The notes beneath the pieces are model-generated. The model was not told where the DNA came from, searched no databases, and was given only the letters and a program-made list of their open reading frames with translations. A DNA stretch of 64,000 bases. Origin: Gloeocapsopsis sp. IPPAS B-1203 (GTDB lineage Bacteria; Cyanobacteriota; Cyanobacteriia; Cyanobacteriales; Chroococcidiopsidaceae). The translations under genes were made by a program, and so were the position numbers. The stretch's first letter is position 1. Each line of letters begins with the position of its first letter. Location of the stretch: contig NZ_PEIG01000003.1 in NCBI RefSeq assembly GCF_002749975.1, forward strand, positions 124,001 through 188,000. The letters run 5' to 3'. Positions 37,671 through 46,977 of this stretch are shown here, one piece after another.

Positions 37671-39997
37671 GTCAGCCGCAAAAGAGCGTGAACAAAATGG
37701 AAACTGGCAAAAGGCAAATTTCTTACTTAGTTCCTTTTGTACTAATGATGGGATTGATTGGAACTCCAGTACTAGAGGTTGTTATGAGAGTTCCTGTTGC
37801 TCAAGCACAAGCACTACCAAACGAAGTGCGTCGAGGCTATACGCTTTTAGAGCAAGGACGAGTTAAAGATGCGATCGCTGCTTTTCAACAAGCCGTTCGT
37901 CGCTATCCGCAGTCGATTCCTGCGAAACTCGGCTTAGCAATTGCCTACAGGCGACAAGGAGAAATTTCTGAGGCGTGGGATACTTACCAACAAGTTTTGG
38001 CACAAGAACCCAACAATCAACTAGCACTTCAAAGTGTAGGTGCTCTTGGCAGTTTTCGCCCTGAGTGGCAAGCACGTGGTATAGAAGCACTAACAACGCT
38101 ACTCAGTCTTAACCCGAATGACACCGAAGCTCGTGCCCAACGTGCATTACTCTATGGTTATCAAGGTCGGTTCGCGGAAGCTTTAGCAGACTATCAGATT
38201 GTTTTAGCCAATAATCCATCTTCAGAAATCTTACTTGGTGCAGCAGAAACTTATACTAATAGCGGTAACTATCAACAGGGGTTAGAGCTGTTTAATCGCT
38301 ACCGTGCAACAGGACAGTCGATCTCTGGCTATGCAGCGATCGCCTATGCAAGAGCTTTGCGTCAGACGGGTAATGTAGCAGCAGCGATACAAGTCCTCGA
38401 ACCTCAAGTACAAGCTGCTCAAATTGACGGCGCGATTCAAGCACGTGCGGAGTTATCTTTAGCCTACTTAGCAAATCAGCAGTTTACTGAAGCACTAGCA
38501 ATTTTAGATCCTTTACAAGGTAGAGTCGATGCGATTTTACCTTTGGCGCGATCGCTCAATGAAATTCGTTTACGTGCGAATGTAGCTGGACTGGCTGAAC
38601 GAGTTAGCAACCTCTATACTCAAGCACTAGCTCAAGCAGTAACTCCCGATCCGCAATTATTACGCGAGGCGGCTGATGTTTTTAGTGGTCTACCTCAAGG
38701 GCAACAAACTGCATTACAGTTGTATCGTCAATTAGCAACTAGCCAACCAAACGATCTCAGTGTTCAAGTACAACTCCTCGCCCTCGAACGCCAACTAGGG
38801 TTAATCTCTCCAGCCGATCTCAAGGGAAGACTGTCTCAAGTTTTACAAATCTTGCCCACAGATCCCACTCAGCAGCAACAGTTAGCACAAGCCCTAGCAC
38901 AAATTGAACCCCCAGGACCAGAATTTCTGCCTGTTTATCAGAATTTACTACTGGCTGGTGTCAATCAACCGTTTCTTAACTTCCGCATCGCACAGCTATT
39001 ACTGCAAAGTAATGATTTAGAAGGTGCCAAACGCGCTTTGGCAGCTTACGCCGCAACTCCAGCAGGAGCAACAGATCTCGCGCCACAATTACTTGCAGCA
39101 GAAATCGAGCGGCGGGAAGGAAATTTAACAGCTGCACAAGCACGTTATCAAGCATTGATTGCCGCTAATATTCAAGACGGTGATGTTCTCAATGCTGCAC
39201 TGCAAGGGCTTGCTGGAATTTACCTCAGCCAAAATCAACCGGATAATGCTCTTATTCTTTACGATCAGCTTTTGGCACGAAATCCTCAAGATGCAAATAT
39301 CCAATTAGGACGCGCTAGTATCGCTTATCAAGCAAACAGAATCTCAGAAGCTCAAGCAGACGCAGTACTCAGCAGTTGGTTGCAAACTCAACCTACGACT
39401 AATGCACCTGCTGAGTTGTTTAGTTTAGTTGCTGCATTGCCTGCAAATCCTCAGCGGGAGAGTCTTTATAATGCGCTTTTGGCGATTGATCCAAATAATA
39501 TTCCTGTACAAACACGCTCTTTGCAATTAATTGCATCGCGAGATCCAGCACTAGCACGCGCGCGAGTTGCTCAAATCGTCGCGAGTAATCCAAATAACGT
39601 TGGTGTTTATTTCTTGCAAGGACAATTGGCACAAGCAATTGGCGATCTAAGTCTTGCCGATCGCGCTTATCAAACAATCTTGAGTGCACAACCTTACAAC
39701 GCAGATGCTTTATCTGCTCTAGGTGGTATTCGGTTTCAGCAGCGGCGCTTTAACTCTGCAGAACAGTTATATTCTCAAGTTTTAGCAGTTAATCCAAATG
39801 ATTTATCTATTCGGCGGACGCTAGCAAGTTTGAGTGCTGCACAAGATAAACCTTTGACTGCGCTAGAACAACTTGAGCGGTTGCAAGTAAACCAACCCAA
39901 TGGACAATCGGATAGCGATTTATCGCGCCAAAGACAACAATTACAAGAAGATTTTCTGCGACGGCGCGGTTTTCAACCTTCTTGGGAGCGCTACTAA
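37667..39997 (+). CDS. Periplasmic TPR protein, BcsC-like scaffold without barrel
   Basis: A 776-residue protein with a signal peptide (hydrophobic about 20-45, then VPVAQAQALP) and TPR repeats through the rest (EVRRGYTLLEQGRVKDAIAAF, ALLYGYQGRFAEALADYQIV, LSALGGIRFQQRRFNSAEQLY). In BcsC such repeats line the periplasm and guide the glucan to the outer-membrane barrel. Here no barrel follows; the protein ends RRRGFQPSWERY. The ATG overlaps the stop of the barrel-like gene (ATGA), so coupled translation with a separate barrel is likely. The distance to the GH8 gene (about 450 bases) suggests a second promoter there. Confidence 0.88.
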   Translation: MSQPQKSVNKMETGKRQISYLVPFVLMMGLIGTPVLEVVMRVPVAQAQALPNEVRRGYTLLEQGRVKDAIAAFQQAVRRYPQSIPAKLGLAIAYRRQGEISEAWDTYQQVLAQEPNNQLALQSVGALGSFRPEWQARGIEALTTLLSLNPNDTEARAQRALLYGYQGRFAEALADYQIVLANNPSSEILLGAAETYTNSGNYQQGLELFNRYRATGQSISGYAAIAYARALRQTGNVAAAIQVLEPQVQAAQIDGAIQARAELSLAYLANQQFTEALAILDPLQGRVDAILPLARSLNEIRLRANVAGLAERVSNLYTQALAQAVTPDPQLLREAADVFSGLPQGQQTALQLYRQLATSQPNDLSVQVQLLALERQLGLISPADLKGRLSQVLQILPTDPTQQQQLAQALAQIEPPGPEFLPVYQNLLLAGVNQPFLNFRIAQLLLQSNDLEGAKRALAAYAATPAGATDLAPQLLAAEIERREGNLTAAQARYQALIAANIQDGDVLNAALQGLAGIYLSQNQPDNALILYDQLLARNPQDANIQLGRASIAYQANRISEAQADAVLSSWLQTQPTTNAPAELFSLVAALPANPQRESLYNALLAIDPNNIPVQTRSLQLIASRDPALARARVAQIVASNPNNVGVYFLQGQLAQAIGDLSLADRAYQTILSAQPYNADALSALGGIRFQQRRFNSAEQLYSQVLAVNPNDLSIRRTLASLSAAQDKPLTALEQLERLQVNQPNGQSDSDLSRQRQQLQEDFLRRRGFQPSWERY

Positions 39998-40445
39998 ATT
40001 TGTGGTAGATAGGTGTGCGAGAAACAACTAAAGCTATCGTTTTGGTTGGTAATAGGTAAATGGTAATAGATAATTACTATTCTTTTATCTACGCAATTAC
40101 GTTTCATAATTTGTTAATTTCTTAATTAAATACTATTACCGCATAATTACTGAGATCAAGTTTCATACATCAGAAACTATAGCGAAACTCTCAGTAGATT
40201 TGCGCTTGGTTATTGCTCAATCGCAAGGCTAGATTTCATCTATAGGTTTATAGGCAAAATTCTAAAACTTATTTAGAGCTAATCAGCTCTTAGATTGTTG
40301 ATAGTTTTCAAAGGAGGATAAATTCGTTTTTTTATTATCCAACATTTCATTAGTTAAATGTCAATTTTATTACGAACTAGTAGCTTACAAAAAATATAGT
40401 TTAAATTCAAGTTTTGTATTTATATAACCATAGGTAATCAGCAAG
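39998..40445 (+). promoter_or_regulatory. Structured leader upstream of the GH8-BcsB-BcsA genes
   Basis: This 448-base gap holds GGTAATAGGTAAATGGTAAT-type dispersed repeat sequence (about 40050-40070), a perfect stem AGAGCT-aatc-AGCTCT (40275-40290), and GGATAA...TTATCC (40316-40340). The second stem includes part of a strong ribosome-binding sequence AAAGGAGG (40310-40317) with no start codon in range. The cellulose synthase promoter is likely here. I do not recognise a known riboswitch. Confidence 0.45.
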
Positions 40446-41708
40446 ATGCAGCAATTAGCTCAAGGTAAAAATCGTAAATATCAGACAAACTTTTTACCTT
40501 TAAGTTCTTTTGCTGTGACAATCGCTGTACTCGGTTTAAGTGGTTGTTTATCTAATTCGCCACCTCGCAGCCTAGCAGTTGCAACACAATCTCCTTCACC
40601 TGTTGCAGTACCGACAACAGAAATTGACTTAGAATTGCTGCAAGAAAGCTGGAATGCATATCGGCAAAGATTTATTCAAGCCGATGGGCGGGTCATTGAT
40701 CGGGAAGATAGCGATCGCTCAACCTCGGAAGCTCAAGCCTATGCAATGCTGCGGGCGGTGTTTGCGGACGATCCAACAACATTTGCCCGAACGCTGAATT
40801 GGAGCGAAAACAATCTCCAGCGGACAGTAGCAGGTAAACGTACGGATCAGTTATGGGCATGGGAATGGGGTCGTGATATCCAAGGTAATTGGAAAATTCG
40901 CGATGCCAATTTTGCGAGTGATGCTGACATTGATGCAATTACTGCACTCATTTTTGCGTCACGCCGTTGGCAGCATCCAGAGTATCTACAGCTAGCCCAA
41001 AGCAAACTAGAGGATTTATGGAATCTGTCTACAGTCGCCATGCCAGATGGTCATCGTTATCTTATTCCTGGTCCGACAGCAGCCTTTCAAGTGCGATCGC
41101 ACGTTTTGATTCTCAATCCTTCTTATTTTGCACCTTATGCCTTTCGGATTTTTGCTCAGGTTGATCCTACCCGCGATTGGCTATCGTTGGTGGATAGTAG
41201 TTACCAAGTGCTTAAAAGTTCTGCCCAGCTATCGAAAGTTAATTTACCGAGTGACTGGGTAAATCTTGATACGCAAACAGGTAACTATCAAGCATTACCG
41301 GCGTCACATTCCTTACGAACCGAGTACAGTTTCAACGCTTATCGAGTTTGGTGGCGTTTAGCTTTGGATGCAGTGTGGTTTCAAGAACCACGAGCAACTC
41401 AGTTTTTGCAGCGTCATTTAAAGCATTTGCAACAAACGTGGTCTTCCACAAAACGAATTCCAGCACAAATCAATTTGCAAGGAAACCCGTTAGTCAACTA
41501 TGAGGCAACATCACAGTATGCCATGCTATTTGCTGCTTTTCGCTTAATTGAGCCTGCAATTGCTAACCAAATTCTGCAACAAAAACTCTTACCCCAATAC
41601 CGCGATGGAATTTGGGAGCAAGATTCAGCTTACTACACTCAAAATCTCGTGGGATTGGGATTATTTCCACCCACTGAGTTCAGACAACTTTTACATCCTA
41701 CTAACTAG
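40446..41708 (+). CDS. bcsZ: GH8-family endoglucanase of the cellulose operon, lipoprotein
   Basis: A 420-residue protein with a lipoprotein signal (LSGC, Cys34) and a glycoside hydrolase family 8 domain (about 60-415). Catalytic acid Glu95 is in RSTSEAQAYAML; the substrate-site motif DADIDAI lies at about 159-163; the aromatic platform WAWEWGRD is typical. GH8 enzymes in bcs operons trim the growing glucan and are needed for proper export. It lies 24 bases before bcsB in the same direction. The lipid anchor is unlike the soluble proteobacterial BcsZ. Confidence 0.92.
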   Translation: MQQLAQGKNRKYQTNFLPLSSFAVTIAVLGLSGCLSNSPPRSLAVATQSPSPVAVPTTEIDLELLQESWNAYRQRFIQADGRVIDREDSDRSTSEAQAYAMLRAVFADDPTTFARTLNWSENNLQRTVAGKRTDQLWAWEWGRDIQGNWKIRDANFASDADIDAITALIFASRRWQHPEYLQLAQSKLEDLWNLSTVAMPDGHRYLIPGPTAAFQVRSHVLILNPSYFAPYAFRIFAQVDPTRDWLSLVDSSYQVLKSSAQLSKVNLPSDWVNLDTQTGNYQALPASHSLRTEYSFNAYRVWWRLALDAVWFQEPRATQFLQRHLKHLQQTWSSTKRIPAQINLQGNPLVNYEATSQYAMLFAAFRLIEPAIANQILQQKLLPQYRDGIWEQDSAYYTQNLVGLGLFPPTEFRQLLHPTN

Positions 41709-41732
41709 AGTCGCACTTAATCTTAACCGCTC

Positions 41733-44309
41733 ATGCATAGCTTTCGTCGCGATCGACCTACTCACTCTAAGACTAAAACAAAGTCTCAAACCCATAATGT
41801 CCTATCGCCATATCTTTGGCTCGTGGTATTAGGCTGCACCACAGCAGTTCTTGCTTCCACAACAACTTCAATTCAAGCTCAAAGTGAAAACAGATTGCGC
41901 CAAGAGGAACAGCAATTAATTCAAGAGTATGCGCTGCCTAAAGCACCTTCAAGACCGCCAGTATATCGACCGCAACAGCGGGTAACTGCACCTGCAACCG
42001 CACCACGGCGATCGCGCTCTTCTCAGCCCCAAAGGGGAGCGCAACAACCTGCACCTCAAGCACCAAGCAGACCTCCAGCAACTGCGCGATCAGTACCACC
42101 TCGTCCTCAACCAGCTGCTACGGCTACAACTCCTCGTTCACGTCCAGAATCAAGCCCTAAGGCGACTACAGTGGCTGCTAATGCTGTACCTCCGAGTCAA
42201 TATGTTATGGAGTTTAACCGCAGTCCTGTTGTTGGTAATCGCTTTCGTTTACAAGGTATTTATTCTGAAGGACGACTTGGGTTTACCCGCCCGCGTGGTT
42301 GGCAAGTGCAATCAGTGAAGGCATTAATTCGCTTCCAACATTCACCAGCATTATTTGCCAATCGCTCTAATTTAACACTAAGAGTCAATGGAACAAGCGT
42401 TGGTAGCGTTCCCTTAAATCGCAAGCAGTCACAGATTGGCAGTGTATTGTTTGATATTCCACCAAATTTGATTCAGAATTTCAATGAATTGACCGTGGTG
42501 GCACAACAGCATAACTCGGCAACTTGTAGCGAAGCCGATCAAACACTATGGACAGAGATCCTACCAGATTCTAAATTAATTTTTAACTACACTCCGCAGC
42601 CAGTTCCGATCAACTTAAGTCGTTATCCTTATCCTTTCTTTGATGAGTTGAGTTTGGAGCCAAATCAGATTGCTTATTTGCTACCTCAACAAATGAGTGA
42701 GACTTGGCTCACAGCAGCAGCTCGTTTTCAAACATCTTTGGGTAGATTAGCAGAGTTTCGCCCGATTGATACAAGTTTAGTTGAAAGTGTTGATGCCGTT
42801 GGAGGGCAACGGCTAGTTATTATTGGTACGCCAGAAGAACAACCAGCTTTAAGAGAACTCGATTTACCTTTTGCGATCGCTGGTAATCAAGTACTCGATG
42901 GTAATCAAGATCCGTTACCTGAAGATGTCGGTGTTTTGATGGTGACAACAACCAAAGAAAGCGGTGTTCCTGTACTGGTTGCGACAGGAAATGGCTCTGA
43001 TGGAGTCACAAAAGCCGTTCAAGCCCTCGTGCAGTCGCAGAACCGTAAGATTGCCACAGGACAGGGCATGATTGTTTCTCAAGTAACAGAAGCACCAACA
43101 CCAGGGTTGCGTCAATGGCCGCGTTATCTTCCTGAAAATAATTCCTTTGCCCTCAAAGACTTAGCAACTAGTAACAATCAACCGTTTGAAGATGTGACGG
43201 TACGGGGTTCGGCTGCGCCACCAATTGAATTTGACTTTCGCGCGTTACCAAGCGATCGCTTTAACCGAGGTAATTCAATGACCTTGCGTTATAGCTATGG
43301 TCCGCAAGTGAATCCGAGAACTTCAGCAGTAGAAGTTTTACTTGATGGCGTATTTATTGGTGGAGAACGTTTGACTTCAGAACAAGGAGAAGTCAGAAAA
43401 ACACTCAATGTCAACTTACCAGAAAATTTAATTACACCTACTTCCAAAATTCAAGTAGCATTCCGCTTGCATTCTAAAGAAGCACCAGATAGGTGTGGCG
43501 GAGTTGTTGCCGATCAACAACTTTCTGGCACAGTCCACGCGGATACTAGCTTTCGTCTCAATCGCGAAACATCTGTACAAATTCCTGACTTGAAACTCTT
43601 GCAAGCTGGTTTTCCTTTTACGGCACCACAGGATCTTTCCAGTACCGCGATTGTTTTACCAGATGCGCCTTCACAAACCGATTTACTCACGATGTTGGAG
43701 TTTAGCGAACGCATGGGGCGTTTGAGTCAAGCTGAGTCGGTAGCCTTACAAGTGTACACTGCGGAAAGTTTTCCTATGCAAGAACAAGGGAATCATCACT
43801 TGGTGGGAATTGGAACTCGCGAACAGTTTCCTTTTCCTGAAGTTTTTCAAGCTGGTAGCTTTTTCCTGAGTGATGTCTTTTCCCGTAGTTGGGGCGGCGG
43901 TACAGTACAAGCGTTACCCGACGAAGACGGGGTGATTAAGCAAATTATTTCACCTTGGAACCGCGATCGCGTTGTTTTGGCACTGAGTGCTCAAACTGAC
44001 AATGGTTTAGAACGAGTTCGTCAAATTCTCGATAAAGATCCTTGGTTTTTCCAACTCCAAAAAGATACTGTACTGATTTCCAGCAATCAGCAAGATCCTG
44101 CGGCTTACGATCCTGAAGGTTATGAACTGAAGTTTCTGCAAAGTTCTCCTCAACGACGCATTGAAAATACAAGTTTGTTGAGTAAAGCATCGCGCCTATT
44201 GCAAGAACATTGGTACTTATTACCCTTGGGTATTTTAGGGATTGCTGTTGTGCTTTACGGCATTACGCAAGCGTATCTGAAGCGGATTACTGTGGAGGAT
44301 AAGAAGTAG
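41733..44309 (+). CDS. bcsB: BcsB-like periplasmic subunit of cellulose synthase
   Basis: An 858-residue protein with a signal segment (about 27-48, then SIQAQSEN), a Pro/Arg/Ala-rich stretch (about 65-145), the BcsB carbohydrate-binding and flavodoxin-like domains, and a C-terminal membrane helix (about 830-850: LLPLGILGIAVVLYGI). Recognisable phrases are VKALIRFQHSPAL, LRVNGTSVGSVPLN, NELTVVAQQHNSATC and RLVIIGTPEEQPAL. BcsB anchors to BcsA by its last helix and guides the glucan through the periplasm. The Pro-rich N-terminal extension parallels the one in the barrel protein. Three bases separate it from bcsA. Confidence 0.93.
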   Translation: MHSFRRDRPTHSKTKTKSQTHNVLSPYLWLVVLGCTTAVLASTTTSIQAQSENRLRQEEQQLIQEYALPKAPSRPPVYRPQQRVTAPATAPRRSRSSQPQRGAQQPAPQAPSRPPATARSVPPRPQPAATATTPRSRPESSPKATTVAANAVPPSQYVMEFNRSPVVGNRFRLQGIYSEGRLGFTRPRGWQVQSVKALIRFQHSPALFANRSNLTLRVNGTSVGSVPLNRKQSQIGSVLFDIPPNLIQNFNELTVVAQQHNSATCSEADQTLWTEILPDSKLIFNYTPQPVPINLSRYPYPFFDELSLEPNQIAYLLPQQMSETWLTAAARFQTSLGRLAEFRPIDTSLVESVDAVGGQRLVIIGTPEEQPALRELDLPFAIAGNQVLDGNQDPLPEDVGVLMVTTTKESGVPVLVATGNGSDGVTKAVQALVQSQNRKIATGQGMIVSQVTEAPTPGLRQWPRYLPENNSFALKDLATSNNQPFEDVTVRGSAAPPIEFDFRALPSDRFNRGNSMTLRYSYGPQVNPRTSAVEVLLDGVFIGGERLTSEQGEVRKTLNVNLPENLITPTSKIQVAFRLHSKEAPDRCGGVVADQQLSGTVHADTSFRLNRETSVQIPDLKLLQAGFPFTAPQDLSSTAIVLPDAPSQTDLLTMLEFSERMGRLSQAESVALQVYTAESFPMQEQGNHHLVGIGTREQFPFPEVFQAGSFFLSDVFSRSWGGGTVQALPDEDGVIKQIISPWNRDRVVLALSAQTDNGLERVRQILDKDPWFFQLQKDTVLISSNQQDPAAYDPEGYELKFLQSSPQRRIENTSLLSKASRLLQEHWYLLPLGILGIAVVLYGITQAYLKRITVEDKK

Positions 44310-44312
44310 AGT

Positions 44313-46874
44313 ATGACTTTATTCAATTTAAAGCGACAACGCCACAAATTTTCATTGGCAAATTGGCTAGTTGAAGATCTACCACAGCAGTTTGATCGAG
44401 CATTAGAAAAGCTAGAAATTCGCCATCTTAAGTGGCTTATTCTACCACTTTTGCTGCTGTCTGTACCATTGATTACGACACCATTAGCAGTTTGGCAGCA
44501 AGGTGTTGTTACGGTAATTTTGATTGCAGTTGGTCAAATTATTGTTCGTGCCGAGCAAAATAACCCCTCAAAATCTCGTAGCGAGTACTTGCACTTATTT
44601 ATGGTGTGGCTAAGTCTGGTGACAACGCTGCGCTATCTGTTCTATCGAACTTCTTATACGCTCAATTTTAATAACTGGATTAATGGTATCAGTTGTGTTC
44701 TGCTCTATGGAGCCGAGTTGTACGCAGTTTTGACACTGGTACTGGCTTATTTTCAAACACTGAAAATTAAAGATCGCGAACCAGTAGATCTTAAGACAAT
44801 TCCACAAATACAGTGGTTCACAGTTGATATTTATATTCCTACCTATAACGAAAGCGTTGATATTGTCCGTAAAACGGCATTAGGTGCATTAGCTACCGAT
44901 TATCCAGCAGATAAGAAACGGGTATATATTTTAGATGATGGTCGTAAATTTCCGGAACGTCGAGAAGAGTTACGCTTGATGTGCGATGAAATCGGCTGTA
45001 CGCTACTCACGCGAGAGAATAACGATCATGCTAAGGCAGGAAATATTAACACTGCATTTCGCCACACCCAAGGCGATCTAGTACTGATCTTAGACTGCGA
45101 TCACGTTCCGGCGCGAGATATTCTCCAGAAAACAGTCGGCTTTTTCTATAATCCTAAAGTTTCTTTGGTGCAGACACCACACTGGTTTTACAACCCCGAT
45201 CCATTTGAACGTAACTTATTGACAGGAGGTAAAGTTCCAGTAGGAAATGAACTGTTTTACAAGGTATTGCAAAAAGGTAATGATTTTTGGAATGCTGCCT
45301 TTTTCTGCGGTTCAGCGGCGGTGATTCGCAAAGAACACGTCATGCAAATTGGTGGAATTGCAGTAGAAACTGTGACTGAAGACTGTCACACGTCCTTACG
45401 CTTGCATTCTTTGGGGTATGAGACAGTTTACTACGACAAAATTATGGTGGCGGGTTTAGCACCAGAGAAGTTGGCAGCTTATGTTGGGCAACAGGTGCGC
45501 TGGGCGCGGGGAATGGCGCAGATTCTGCGGTTGGAAAACCCGATGTTTAACCCAAAATTGAAGTTGACGTTACCACAACGAATTTGTTACTTTTCGGCAA
45601 CATCGCACTTTTTCTATGGCTTTCCGCGATTGATGTATGCGATCGCTCCTACGCTATTTTTACTATTTAGCATCAATCCCATTCGCGGTTTAGGTTTAGA
45701 AACTCTCGCCTATGCTTTACCGCACATTCTTCTCGGTTTAAATACCAACCACCTGACTTACAAACACGTCCGCTTTTCTTTCTGGAATGAAATCTTTGAA
45801 TTTGTCATGTCTTACCAAGCGGGACTTGTCACACTTTTAGCGCTGATTAACCCGAAACTTGGTTCTTTCAACGTTACAGATAAAGGACAAACTGTTGATA
45901 AGCGCACTTTTGATTGGCAATCGGCACGTCCGTTATTGTTTGTCACTGCACTTGTTGTAATATCACTGCTTGCTGTTCCTTTCTGGTTATTACTTCGCCC
46001 TGAAGATAGTGAAGCTGTTTTAGTTAACGCTTTGTGGTGTGTGTTTAACTTGATTTTATTAGTAGCTGCTTGTCTTGTTGCTTTTGAACAACCACAATTA
46101 CGTTCTTCACACCGTTTACAGCGTCATCTGGGTGCAGTGATTTACAGTGCAGATCAAAGCGTTCCTGGAATTACCGTAAATATCTCGGAAACTGGGGCAT
46201 TAATTGCGCTAGATTCTTGGGCTAACTTACCGGATGAGGTGGAAGTTGAAGTGATTGGCGATTATGGTGCTAGGGCATTTCTCAATGGCAGAATTGTTCG
46301 CTGGACACCAGTTAATGATACTCAAATTCATGTAGTCATTGATTTCATTAATCCTACCCGCACTCAGTTGGATAATTTAGTATTAGTTATCTATTCTGAT
46401 GTAAAAGAGTGGTACGGGCAAAAGCGAGAAATTGTCGATCAACCTTTCAATTCGTTTAAGTTTCTCGCTACAAGTCTCACGCGTTCCTTCCGAGATTTCA
46501 AACCAGAACGGAGTGTGCAAAAGGTACGCAAACAAGTTCAAACGACAGCACAAATATATTGGGAAGGGCAATTTTATGCAGGAGAAGCAACTGAATTGGG
46601 AACTAGCAGTTTAAAACTTGAGTTAGTTTGTAATTCTGCCTCTTCAGAAAAGCAGCTACAACAGCAGGATATTGAAAAGATGAGGCAACAGAAACCCGTA
46701 GTAGGCTTGCTCTTAGAGAGTACTAATTCGGCAAATCGTTTCTTGGCTCAGATTACTCATGTAGAAGTTAGCTCCAAAAACAGCGGCTCATCTGTCATCA
46801 TTGAGTTACAGTTTCCTGAGCAGTTCAAACAAAAGCAAGGCGAAAAAATCAAGGAGTTGTTACAAATTTTATAA
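44313..46874 (+). CDS. bcsA: Cellulose synthase catalytic subunit with PilZ domain
   Basis: An 853-residue processive family 2 glycosyltransferase in the inner membrane that polymerises UDP-glucose into beta-1,4-glucan. Catalytic marks are in order: DDG at 208-210, DCD at 261-263, FCGS at 331-334, TED at 355-357 (the general base) and QQVRW at 393-397. Membrane helices lie at about 38-80, 95-150 and 420-590. A PilZ domain follows with RSSHR (597-601, RxxxR) and NISETG (623-628, NxSxxG), the two halves of the c-di-GMP site, so activation by c-di-GMP is expected. It differs from the TolC-dependent XcsA-type synthase described in Thermosynechococcus in having the bcsB and GH8 neighbours. Confidence 0.96.
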   Translation: MTLFNLKRQRHKFSLANWLVEDLPQQFDRALEKLEIRHLKWLILPLLLLSVPLITTPLAVWQQGVVTVILIAVGQIIVRAEQNNPSKSRSEYLHLFMVWLSLVTTLRYLFYRTSYTLNFNNWINGISCVLLYGAELYAVLTLVLAYFQTLKIKDREPVDLKTIPQIQWFTVDIYIPTYNESVDIVRKTALGALATDYPADKKRVYILDDGRKFPERREELRLMCDEIGCTLLTRENNDHAKAGNINTAFRHTQGDLVLILDCDHVPARDILQKTVGFFYNPKVSLVQTPHWFYNPDPFERNLLTGGKVPVGNELFYKVLQKGNDFWNAAFFCGSAAVIRKEHVMQIGGIAVETVTEDCHTSLRLHSLGYETVYYDKIMVAGLAPEKLAAYVGQQVRWARGMAQILRLENPMFNPKLKLTLPQRICYFSATSHFFYGFPRLMYAIAPTLFLLFSINPIRGLGLETLAYALPHILLGLNTNHLTYKHVRFSFWNEIFEFVMSYQAGLVTLLALINPKLGSFNVTDKGQTVDKRTFDWQSARPLLFVTALVVISLLAVPFWLLLRPEDSEAVLVNALWCVFNLILLVAACLVAFEQPQLRSSHRLQRHLGAVIYSADQSVPGITVNISETGALIALDSWANLPDEVEVEVIGDYGARAFLNGRIVRWTPVNDTQIHVVIDFINPTRTQLDNLVLVIYSDVKEWYGQKREIVDQPFNSFKFLATSLTRSFRDFKPERSVQKVRKQVQTTAQIYWEGQFYAGEATELGTSSLKLELVCNSASSEKQLQQQDIEKMRQQKPVVGLLLESTNSANRFLAQITHVEVSSKNSGSSVIIELQFPEQFKQKQGEKIKELLQIL

Positions 46875-46881
46875 CAAAGTA

Positions 46882-46916
46882 TGGGGCAGGCAAGAGACCT
46901 ACCCCACTCGTTTTTT
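46882..46916 (+). terminator. Rho-independent terminator of the cellulose operon
   Basis: TGGGGCAGG and CCTACCCCA form a nine-base stem with one mismatch and a seven-base loop; TTTTTT follows at 46911-46916, 36 bases after the bcsA stop. It may also serve the htrA gene coming from the opposite strand. Confidence 0.8.
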
Positions 46917-46977
46917 ATGTGTAATGACTCACTCTGTTATCCCAATTCAAGTTCTGCATTTCAATTACGAATTGGTA

